Shown here: in pieces, positions 1 to 11,400 of the stretch
How the letters are laid out: each line of letters opens with the position of its first letter
Position numbering within the stretch: position 1 is the first letter of the stretch
Source: Lunularia cruciata
Taxonomy: Eukaryota > Streptophyta > Marchantiopsida > Lunulariales > Lunulariaceae
Length of the DNA stretch: 64,000 nt
NCBI GenBank assembly: GCA_948567375.1
Contig: OX419760.1
Span: 23,188,001 to 23,252,000, forward strand
Direction of reading: 5' to 3'
Program-made: the position numbers and the translations under genes
The notes under the pieces: generated by a model
The model's database searches: none
The model's input: only the letters and a program-made list of their open reading frames with translations
Told to the model about the DNA's origin: nothing

Positions 1-30
1 TTTAAATGTGATGGAAAGATAATGTTCAAG

Positions 31-316
31 GAGGAAGTGATTTAGCGTATGGTTATAAAATTAGTATACAATGCAATTTCAGAGTATGTGAATAAAAAAT
101 GATGGAGATAGAGATTAGAGTTAAGATATTGATTAAAATAGATTTGAATAGGATTCAATATAACCAGGTTCTAAATTTACAGAGGATGCTAAATTTACTT
201 ATTTTAGATTCTAAATATAATATAGTTTGGAAAAAATAGTTTCAAAAGGGAAGTGACCTAACGTAACAACGTTGTGGTGAATCTCGTCTACAATGCAATT
301 TCAGAGTATATGAATG
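31..316. repeat. Degenerate direct repeat pair at left edge
   Basis: A ~65-bp segment at 31-94 recurs at 247-316, about 216 bp apart. Both contain GGAAGTGA followed by the shared word ACAATGCAATTTCAGAGTAT. The surroundings are AT-rich with no coding signal. This is probably old transposon debris, and the array may continue left of the window. Confidence 0.6.
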
Positions 317-499
317 AAGGTGATTACAATCCAAGGATCCAAGAGGATGGGATGTAAATGGAGCGTATCCAAGCGATGATCCCCACGTATAAAAATAGTT
401 TGGTGAGGATTATTATTTTATTTTTTTCTTGCCTTCAAATTATGTGATATTACGTTTGACACATGGTACGTGCGAGTTTACCATATTCGTCAATTAAGA

Positions 500-980
500 A
501 ATCATTTCCCTATCTTATAACATATTAGATAATAGATGTTCACTGCTTTACAAGAAGTAGCCAAATTCTCCAACGTTACCATATGAATCAAGAAAGCTAT
601 CATTTTCCTTTCTTATAAAATATGTTGTTTATCATTGCTCTCCAGGTAATAGCCAAGGTTTCCAAATATAAGAATATATAACAAGACAATTTTTATTATT
701 TTTCTTGCTTGGGAGCTGCTATATGGAGTTATGGATTAGGATTTAATCTTCAAACGGACATAAGAATATATGACAAGATACACTTCGTTACTTCTTTTGC
801 TTGGAGTTATATGAATTATATATATGGAATTCAATAATTTCTGAATATTATGCAAAAACTTATCATATCAATCAACAAGAAAGTTTCACTTTCCTATTTT
901 TAACATACTTTAGATGGTAACTATTCATTACCCTAAGAAAAACTAGATGTAATGGAAAATAGAAGTAGCCAAGGTCCAAT
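500..980. repeat. AT-rich degenerate repeats, ~100-bp period
   Basis: Three diverged copies of one motif order can be followed near 507-590, 588-690 and 865-975: AAGAAA, then TTTCCTATTTTA-like, a TTCACTGC/TTATCATTGC-like word, then GTAGCCAAGG. A second pair, AAGAATATATAACAAG / AAGAATATATGACAAG, lies at about 671 and 764. There is no reading frame. The stretch looks like decayed non-coding repeat. Confidence 0.45.
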
Positions 981-1025
981 AATATATCTCAAAGGAAAAC
1001 AAAAACAAATACAAGGCATCAGAAT

Positions 1026-1155
1026 ATGCAAAAGGATAGAGAGCATAAGGCACAACGATCAACAAAGGCTGTAAAATGAAGCAAGATAATGCATCAAAAA
1101 TGCAAAAGGATAGAGAGCATAAGGCACACCGATCAATAAAGGCTATAAAATGAAG
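1026..1155. repeat. Two tandem 56-bp copies, 74-bp period
   Basis: The segment beginning ATGCAAAAGGATAGAGAGCA occurs at 1026-1081 and again at 1100-1155 with only a few substitutions, separated by an 18-bp spacer. No function is evident. Confidence 0.85.
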
Positions 1156-1159
1156 ACAA

Positions 1160-2482
1160 TGGCCTCGCAGCTTAGGTAGTTGGCTTGTGCCAACCATTAG
1201 TGACCATGTGCTTTGCCAGTGCAACCTCCAGGCCCAACTTGGTACGAATTTAACAATGGCAGACCAGCATGACGAACTGTAAAAATACTGTACCGTATTA
1301 CTGCCTCCTGTCTCTAATGCAGCGTAGAGTGAGCTGAGAGGAAGTGGGCGGAAGCTACGGTCTCCAGTTGAGATACCTTAGGTCTCATGGAGAAGAATCA
1401 CGTCTCCAGGTGACCATGAAGCTCATGCCATCTGTCAGAGCCATGATCTTATTATTGATGGGCACTCATCTGATTTCTATACTCACAAGAACTATTCTTC
1501 CCCATTCAGTCGTTTCTTATCCGGTTCCCGTTACATTCACTGATGAAGTGCACTGTTCTCCCAATAGTTACTTGCCAAATATTTATTCGTTTTGCTTGCA
1601 CGTCTCAACTACTGTGGTAGACTCGTATCCGTAGACTTGTATCGATGTTAGTAATCAACACTCAAATGAGCTCCTCAGTGCAATTTGTTGATGTTCGCTG
1701 TTCAAACTCACAGAGTTGGTTTAAATCTCCAGTACAGGAATGAATGAATGACTGATCCGTATTTTGCAGAAAACGCGGCCCATACAAACTATATCTGTGC
1801 CGAGCTTAGTCGTGTTGAGGTGGTAGCATATATAATGCCGACTTCCCCTCGCAAAATTGTCTGGAAAGGAAGCCAACATGGTTTTTATACCTTGACAACC
1901 TCGAACAGACCATGGTCGAGTAGATGGTCATTTTAGTGGCTTTTGCACTGAAAATCCAGAAGGATAGTTGTATTTAATCTGATTAACTGTACCTGACACA
2001 CATGACATACGAAAAACGTCATCAGTTGTTCATAGGAAGTTCCACACAGTTTGCTCTTCGAATTAGATCCACTCACCATGCAGTGTCAGCATGTTCACAT
2101 CTCTCCTAGAAACGTTGTTCGACATGAGTTGCGCATGATATCGGCGTTAGTCCAGGTCTATGAGCTTAAAACTGTGTCTTCTTGACCCCTAACCCAATCA
2201 GATGACAATTCATTCGAACGAAAGGGTTTCAAGATGCTAGAGCAGAACCACAGGGAGAAGAGGGCTCAACACACTGGACCGCCGACTCCAATGTTCTACG
2301 TTTGAAGTTTTTACTCACCTTGTTGCATTTCCTCCTTGACGATGTCTTCTAAAGCACATCTTGTGCAATTCCGTTCACAGATGTAGACCTCAACTACCTC
2401 ATTCGAACAAGTGAGCATAGCGAGTTTCACCATTTCAACAACGTGCCTTCTGTTCCAAGTATTTAGATTGAGCGATAATCAT
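1160..2482. other. Intergenic; no supportable gene
   Basis: Only short open frames occur here, with no recognisable domain. The right part should hold the 3' UTR and terminator of the minus-strand CCA gene, but I see no decisive polyadenylation signal. Confidence 0.4.
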
Positions 2483-5400
2483 TCAAGCCCTTAAACGCTT
2501 AACATTCTCTTCATGGAGAAATTCCAGACACTGCTCTGGTGTACCTGACGGATGGGCAAGCTGCCACAGCAGCACTTTATCCTTCTGCCGGAAGAAAAAT
2601 ACAAGATCACACCAATTAGAGGCTATGGACAAATCACTCAAGCCCATGGTTTATGCGTCATCCTAGCTTGGTGGAGTAGTTGGATTATCAAGCGGGTTGA
2701 ACACTGCCTACACGTAGTGACGCACACAAGAATAAAAATGGTTTCTGACAAAACAAGATTAAGAATTTGATATCTTCAGTCGATTATCTTAAAGTGTCTT
2801 CCCACAACTTGCCCATTTGGAAGATTGGTGCTCATAAAGATGATGCTAGCAACCAAGCGCTCAAGAAATCTATTACAGGAACTCAAGGACTCAAGTTCAC
2901 AGTGCATACTACGAATTCTGAAATGTTGCAGCGAATCCAAATAAAGGGCTTATCAATTAGAGACGCAAGAGAGATTAGTAAACACACATGGCTAGACATC
3001 ACCCTAGAAATAGTTGATGGTCTACGGTTATAGGGCCAGGGCAAGCCAGATACTGCATCAAGTTGCGTATGCTTGCTTGATCGCCTACAACGTTAAAGGA
3101 ACCAATGTGCGGGATCACTTCCCTGGATGAATGGGGCTGCTGATAAGATGTAACATACCCATTCTTGAACTTGTTTCCCTTTTGGTACTTTGAGTGCCTC
3201 CATGATTGTATTCCCATCAAGTACTGGTTTTTCTTCCCAAACCCTTGTAAGTCCTGCATGTGGCAGATAAAGGATGAAACCGTTACCGGTGAGACCTCCG
3301 TATATTTCTCAGCCAAAAAAGCTTCGATCTCAGCATCCAAAGTTATAACTATTCAAAATATATCAGAGGACAGTGAACTATACGTGCTACGGAGTAACCG
3401 GGGATTTAAGTCATAGTATAGCAGCAAGGGGGCATTTGATATACAAGTAGTACACCATGGAATTAGAGAATCACTCACCTAGTTTAGATACAACGTCTTC
3501 GACAATATTGCAACCATTAGCTTTCTCCTCGATCCACCTCTCATTATCCACAGACAGGCCTATCATTGCACCTGCTCCTTGAGAAGTAACTGATGGGAGT
3601 TCCATGATAAATGAGAGCAACAAAGTGCATCGCCACAGCTCCTTGGTCTTCCTCAACAGCAAACCTGGATGCTCACGACGGGTATTAGGAAATGAGTTTA
3701 GAAGCCGTTCGAGGAACGGAACATCCGGAACCCATTAAGTTGAAAAGAAAAGCAGATGAAATGCCGATGCAATGGATACAGGAATCGCAATGAATAGTAA
3801 ATGCGGAAAGCAGATGAAGTGAATCTAACAGTTCGAATGTAATGGCAAGCAAGTACATATTCTAAATATTTCCTGCTCAATACTAGTAGCGAACTATGAT
3901 ACATCATGTAAATGATAAGTTCTAAGCAAAGAGTAGAGAGAATAGACCTCAACCTGAAATCAAAGACCAACATATAATCGATGACTGTTAAGTAAGACCT
4001 GAAAGATAAAGCAATCTGAAATCGGAAGTTGGGCTGAAAACCTCAAGTTGAGAGACACGTGCGAACCATGAAAACAGATAAGCAATTGAAAGAACCTTAG
4101 GTGAGGATTGGATGGGGTGGAAGGAAATGGGAGAGGAGTGGATGGTATCTTGGCTGAGTAGGAGCGAAGTTAAGGCTGACAATCATAGAAAGAGCATTAG
4201 GTGAGAATCTGTTAAGTGTAGCGAAGTGGGAGAGGAGTGGATGGTGTCTGGGTTGAGTCGGAGGGAGACGTTACAGGACTGAGTATGAGAAAATGAGAGT
4301 AGAAGCCGTTTGGGGAACAGGGGATATAGGGCGAAGCGCTAGAGGACTAGATAGAGTACATCGCCGCATGCGCTATGGACGCTTGAGACCTAAACGTCCT
4401 GAACGCACATGCGATGGGTATGTTCAGAACAATTATGGGGCCAATTAGAAGTAATTAGTCCAGGCAAAAATACAAATTGAAGTGATCACTCAATTTGTCA
4501 AATAACAAATGCTGAAAGATCTACACAACAGGCTTTAGGGGAAGTTCTAGTATTTACCAAGTTCTACTCTATGCTTATTGATTGCTGCTAGCTCCGGGTC
4601 TTCTCTGTGTATAGATCCCTTCACATGTTCTGAGGTGTTTTCCGTTTGAAGAAGCTTCTGAACCAGCATCTTGAACTCCTCAACGAATTTGAAAATAGTA
4701 GCCACCTGCAGATTGGACAGGTATGCAGTAAACATTCATGCTTTCATCTCGTACACGGACACGCCTCAAGGATCCCTCGCTTTCACCTCAAGTGCTTACT
4801 TTTACGTTATCGTAGGGTGCACTATATCTTGATGACTATTACACGGAGCACACCAGGGACATGAGAAGAGATATGAGCGGATAAGCTCGTAACACTGCAT
4901 CCTACAAATCGTACACAATAAACGTTCTAGTCTCAATAAACCTTAGGTAAACAGCTGCAGGAGTTCAAGAGTTAGGATGGGCAATCCACAAATGCTGTCA
5001 CAAATCTGCAGAATGAAATCACAAGGGAGAACCATCATTTGGTTGAAAGGAGAACAAAACCTACCCCGCTAGCATCACTGTTTTTCAACTTGAGGGACTT
5101 CAAGATGATGTGACTCGAAACTGGAATCTGGATACGAGGACAAAACAAGCAGGGAATCACTTGAGGTTAGGGCATACAATGTATTAGTTTTGATAATCTC
5201 TAGTTTAGTGACTAGATACATGATTAGGCTAGATATATGATTAAGCTAGATACATGATTAGACTAAATCATGATTAGGCTAGATACATGATTAAGGTGAA
5301 GTGAGGGCGACGCCCTAATTAGGGCTCTGCAAAGCAACCTTCTAGAGTTTGCCTGTGTACATACATGAGTGCTCTCTGCTCATGTTAAGGTAAGTTCTCA

Positions 5401-8400
5401 TACAAGGATCATTCCCCGCACCTTGTACCTTGTTTTAGGTGTGTTCTATGCTGCTTGTGACTGGGGTACTTTTCATACTGCGTGAGTGCTGCTGTGTACT
5501 ATCTTTGAAGGCTCTGAAAGAGAGTGTGTTGAATATTGCTGAGTGCAATCAGGAGTGTCTACTCTGGTGAGACTAGGAAAGCTGAGTGCTAGGATGTCTG
5601 ATACATCAAAAGTCAGAATGACTGAGGATAGACCATCTACTTCAAAGACTAGGAAGAAAGGTTCTCATCAGATTATGGGCCCACAATCACCACTGGGGTT
5701 GATAGGAGAACTCAGAGAGCTAGAGAAATTGGGAAACACTAGCTACAAAGCCTGGGCTTTGGATGTAAAGTGTATCTTAGAAAGTTATGACTGTTTAGAC
5801 TTGGCATTAGAAGTTCATGATATAGATGAGCTTGAGTCCAACAAGGAGGAGAGAATCAAACACTCTACAACTAGGAGGTTCCTGCTAAGGGCTATGCAAG
5901 AGCCAGTCAGAGACCTAGTAGACACTTATGCTTGGAGTTGGGAGATCTGGCACAAACTCAAGAATTTTTACTCTGTTGAGCGGCTGGAAAGTTCCAGTAG
6001 GATCTGAGATGGGATGTGGAACACTAAACTTGCAGATGGTGAAGACTTTACTTCACACTTGTCAAAGTTACAGAAGGTCTTCAAGAGTGTCAAGGAGGAT
6101 GGGTGTCCCCTTACAGAGAAATATGAGATCAACCATCTCTTGAAGACTCTCCCTCCAAGCTACCAGCCTATCGAAGTAGCTCTAAAAGTTCTACCTGTTG
6201 AAGTTGTCACATGGGATTATGTGATAAACAGATTGTTGGTGTTTTGCAGAGACAGCGAGGACCTAGAGATGAAGTTTAATGATTTGGGAGATTCTGCTCT
6301 GTTCAGTGCTTCTTCTCAGTCAAAGAGAGTGCCAGATAGAAGAGTGAGCAAACCAGAGCAATCCAGAGTGAGTAAATCTGGTAAGGGGGTTAATAGTGTT
6401 GATAACAGGACCTGCTATTTCTGTCATGAGAAAGGTCATGTTGCACCTATATGTCCCAAGAGAAGAGAATGGAGAGAACGAGAGCTGAAGAAGGTAGGCA
6501 AGGGACCTCAACCAGTAAAAGGTCAAAAATTTGCGAGTTCAGCTTACAACACACAGGAGTGCAATGAGATAGAAACCAATGAGGAGGGGTACTCAGCAGA
6601 AGAACTAGATTGTGGAATGTTGGCAGAATTGCAGTTGTCCACAAATGGTTCTGGATGGTTCTTGGATTCTGGAGCCACCTCTCATATCTGTTACCAGAAG
6701 GAGCTGTTCTCAACTCTTCAACCTTTGAAGATTCCCAAGAGTGTTCGTTGTGGACCTGGGATTCTGAATCCAGTGTTAGGAACTGGCAAAGTTCCTATTG
6801 CCTTCATGGGAAGATCTAACACAAGTTCTTGTAAGAGCTATTTGGAAGATGTGCTCTATGTTCCAGATTACACCAAGAACTTGATATCAGTACATCGTCT
6901 CATGGAGCATGGAGTGGATGTTCTGTTTGAAAGCAACAGAAATCAATGCACTTTGAAGAAAGGAGAGCTGGTCCTCGGATATGGCACTGCCAAAGGGAAG
7001 CTGTTCAAGTTGATGGAAGCTGATTGGTCTGATTCTGCATTGGTAGCAGAAAACAGAAATGATATCCATGTGTGGCATTTGAGGTTAGGGCACTTGTCAG
7101 TGCAAAACCTATATGCTTTAGAGAAGGTAGTGGATGGGTTGAAACTGGATCCCCAAAGGAAAACTCGAGTTCTGCATTGGGAGTGCAGAAGGTAAGGCAC
7201 ACAAGGCTCCTATCCCCAAGAAATCTTCATCTAGAGCTTATGGTCTTCTAGATGTCATACATTCTGATGTATGGGGATACATGACTGAGAAGTCATTGAG
7301 TGGAGCAGCCTACTATATTTCCTTTGTGGATGATTACAGTAGAAAGAGCTTTATCTATCTCATGAAAAGCAAGGATGAAGTGCTGCGAAAATTCCAGAAG
7401 TTTGTAGCCATGGCTGAGTTGCAGACTGGGAGGAAAGTCAAGCGATTGAGAACAGATGGAGGCAGAGAGTACAGGAATGAGGAATTCCTCTCTTTTCTGT
7501 CAGAGAAAGGAATCCTTCTTGACTGTACTGCCAGAGACAGTCCTGCACAGAATGGAGTTGCAGAAAGGTTGAATAGGACACTGGTGGACAAAGCATTGGC
7601 CATGCTCCAACATGCCAAGCTGGAGAGAAAGTTTTGGGGTGCTGCAATTAGCACTGCAAATTATCTTAGAAATATCAGTGGTACCACAGCATTGCAAGGA
7701 AGAACTCCTGCAGAATGCTGGAGTGGTAAGAAACTTAATCTTTCAGCTTTGAAGGTTTTTGGATGTCCTGCCTATGTGCAAATTCCCAAGGAGCAAAGGA
7801 GGAAGTTCACAAAGAAAGCTGAGTGAATGCTCTTTGTAGGATATGAAGAGGGACTGAAGGATATCTTCTGTACAATCCTAAGTTTAGACAGATCATCAGA
7901 AGTAGAGATGTACTCTTTGATGAATTGAGGACTTGGAGAGAGAACAGTGATGAGTTGCAGAAGCAAGCTGATCAGTTTGATCAGCCTGATCAACCTATCT
8001 TCCCAAGCTGCAGAGTCAGTTTTTCAGATAAATCATCAGAAGAGCAATCTCTACCTGAAGCTGATGGTTCACCAAAGGAGAGTCTGAAGGTGTACACAAG
8101 AAGGCCTAAACAGACGGTGGTATCTGATTCTGATACTACAGAAGATGACTCCCAGAAGCAGACTGCAGATGCAGAATCTCTAAGTGAGATTCCGGAGATG
8201 TCAAAAGATGACATGAAACTTCTTGGCACAGAGCCAAGAAGATCACAGAGAGATAGAAAACCTATTGACAGACTTGGCTTTCTATCAGAAGAGATGTTAG
8301 ATGAATCTTACATCTGTCATGAAGATTGTGATCCAGACACTTTACAGCAAGCTTTGCTCAGACCAGATTCGAGTCAGTGGGAGTTGGCTATAGCAGAAGA

Positions 8401-11400
8401 GAAGAAGTCTCTTCAGACTAATGGTACATGGGTACTAGCTGATTTACCACCAGGTAGGAAAGCAATTGGTTGTAAATGGGTTTTCAGGGTCAAACGTGGA
8501 GCCGGGAATGAGATCCTTAAGTACAAGGCAAGACTTGTTGCAAAGGGCTTCAATCAGAAAGCATCAATAGATTATTCAGAAACGTTTGCACCAGTTGCAA
8601 GGTATGGATCTATTTGCATGCTTACATGCTTTGCAGCATCTAGCTCTTGCTGCAGAGAGAGATTGGGAAGTGGAGCAGTTAGATGTGAAAACAACCTTTC
8701 TCAATGGAGATTTGAGAGAGACTATCTACATGGATGTTCCATATGGATATACTGAAGGCAAAGGAAAAGTATGCTTGCTTAAGAAGGCTTTATATGGTCT
8801 TAAGCAAGCTCCTAGAGCCTGGTATGAGAAACTAGACTCATACTTGAGCGAGCAGGATTTCAAATGAGCAGACTCTGACATGAGTGTGTATACTAGAGAT
8901 AATGTATACATAGCTGTATATGTAGATGATCTATTACTGTTGGGGAACAGTGAATCTATCAAAGGAGTGATAGATTTCTTGTTTTCTGTTTTTGAGATGA
9001 CTATTCTTGGTCCTGTAAAACTCGTTTTGGGAATCAAAGTGAGCAGAGACAGAGAAGCAGGATGGATCCGAATTAGTCAACCACAGTATGTGAGATCCAT
9101 ACTAGCTAAGTATCAAATGACAGAGGCGAATCCTGTCTCGACACCTCTTGATCTGGGGTGGAAGCACAGCAGAATCATAGATGGGGAGATGAATCTCTGT
9201 GACAAAGTGTTGTATCAGAGTGCTCTTGGTTCTCTAATGTTTATCATGGTCTGTACAAGACCAGATATCTGCTATGCAGTGGGAGCACTAGCTAGATATA
9301 CTAGCAACCCTGCACAAGTACATTGGAAAGGTATAATGAGAGTATTCAGGTACTTAAAGGGTACTCAAGATGCATTCTTGGAGTACAGAAAGCAAGGAAG
9401 CATACTTGCTTCTACACTTGAGGCATATACAGATGCTAGTTGGGGAGATGACACAGATAACAGTAGATCAACTAGTGGATATGTCATCATGCTTAGTGGT
9501 GGAGCAATTAGTTCGCGTAGTAAACAGCAAACATTTGTTGCACTGTCTACTACTGAGGCAGAATTAATGGCTGCCTCAAATGCTACTCATGAAGTCATCT
9601 GGAACAGGAGACTTCTTAAGGAGTTGGGTTTTGAGCATGAGAGTCCTACTACATTGTACTGTGACAATACAGGAAGTATAGCACTTAGCAAAATCCTGTA
9701 CATCACCCAAGGACTAGGCATATTGAGATTAGAAGAAGATTTGTAGAGGAGAAAGAAAAGGAGAATGTAGTGAAGTTAGTTTACTGTTCCAGACAGGAGA
9801 TGACAGCTGATGTGTTTACAAAAGCATTACCTAAAGATAAAACACATAAAATATGCTGTAGAAATGGGATAGTCCTAAACTCTCATTAAGTGGGAGTGTT
9901 AGTTTGATAATTTCTAGTTTAGTGACTAGATACATAATTAAGGCGAAGTGAGGGCGCAGCCCTAAATAGGGCTCTGCAAAGCAACCTTCTAGAGCTTACT
10001 TGTGTATATATATGAGTGCTCTCTGCTCATGTTAAGGTAAGTTCTCATACAAGCATCATTCCCAGTACCTTGTACCTTGTACCTTGTTTTAGGTGTGTTC
10101 TATGCTGCTTACCACTGGGGTACCTTTCATGCTGCGTGAGCGCTGCTGTGTACTAACTTTGAAGGCTCTGAGAGAGAGTGAGTTGAATATTGCTGAGGGC
10201 AATCAGGAGTGTCCACTCTGGTGAGACTAGGAAAGCTGAGTGCTAGGATGTCTGAAACATCAGAAGTCAGAATGACTGAGGATAGACCATCTACTTCAAA
10301 GACTAGGAAGAAAGGTTTTCATCACAATGTTATCCAAAAGGGAACACATATAAAATGCATGACTAAGTCATAACAATTATCCAGGCTGATGGCATAGTTT
10401 TTAGTCAATATGAAATCTACTCGATGCTTAGAACTTGAAACCTGACAACTGTGGGTTCCCTGCACTCTGCCGGGGGTCAGCTACAAGGTATGTAGCTGAA
10501 AACTTTGTGTTGAATCTGTTTTGGCAAAGCTTTTACGTCAGATCATGAGCGAGTTGCTCACCTTTGCTTTTTTCTCCAAACACGTACACGATCGGAGGGG
10601 CAGGAACAAGGCTCCAAGTAAACAAATTTGTGTCTGCGCCTTCTATGATTTGACAAAATTCACGAACTCCATTAACACAATATCACACTCTTTATATAAA
10701 ATGCAACGAGGGAAGGAAAAGGAACAGCTCATTACTCTGCAAAGGTCTCCAATCTGACCTGCCCTGAGCATGAATAAATTAGTCACCAAGATTGATCTGC
10801 TGTGACTATTCTGTCTAGAGTCCGGAACACATGTTCAGATTTGAGATTCCTATCAAGATCAGGACAATCTTATTAAAAACAATTTTATGCGCTTTTCTTT
10901 ATACATACAGTCAAACTGTTGGAGCCCGTATACTTTGCCAGCACTTGACTAGCAGCTCGTAGAGTATCGACGCAGAATCTGGTCGAGGTACAAAAAAATA
11001 GTTGCAATGAATTCTCATTCCAAGAAAGACTATGACGGACCAGAAGGTTTATCTTTTGCGGGGTAATCAAGTCACACTGAGCAAAATATGATAATCTTCG
11101 TCTCTACCAGCTCAAGTTTGCTCTCTCAAAGGGCATCATGGATGAACTCTTAAAGAACATAATCATTAGTACACGCGTTACCGGTAGGGCTTGCTCGTAC
11201 CAACAGAGAAACGCACCTTCCATACTTTTGTGGGATTGAGGGTTCTGGCTTCGACTTTGGATCAACATGGAATACAGTCGAGAAAAGGTTAAGGTCGTCT
11301 ATGTACTGCATGGCTAATTCCGGTGTCTTCGCCGCCAGCATGAGCTCAACCTGCATATTTACAAAATAAGTAACAGTAAATTATGTGTTCAGTATTTGAC

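Larger units (their letters stand above)
5180..10324 (+). mobile_element. Ty1/copia LTR retrotransposon in CCA intron 10
   Basis: Two related LTRs (5180-5670, 9897-10324) flank gag, protease, integrase, reverse transcriptase and RNase H in copia order. The polypurine tract AAGTGGGAG abuts the 3' LTR. The word ACAATGT is shared at 5176-5182 and 10324-10330 and contains the target duplication, though the exact 5 bp is ambiguous because the termini are worn. Nonsense codons and frameshifts make it non-autonomous. By eye the LTRs differ at roughly thirty positions plus indels, so the insertion is not recent. It lies antisense to the host gene. Confidence 0.95.

Noticed and set aside
4930-5010. 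Possible extra CCA exon with acceptor-like CTGCAG before 5020
   Set aside because: No GT donor in a compatible phase, and exons 11 and 12 already join in frame with good family alignment.
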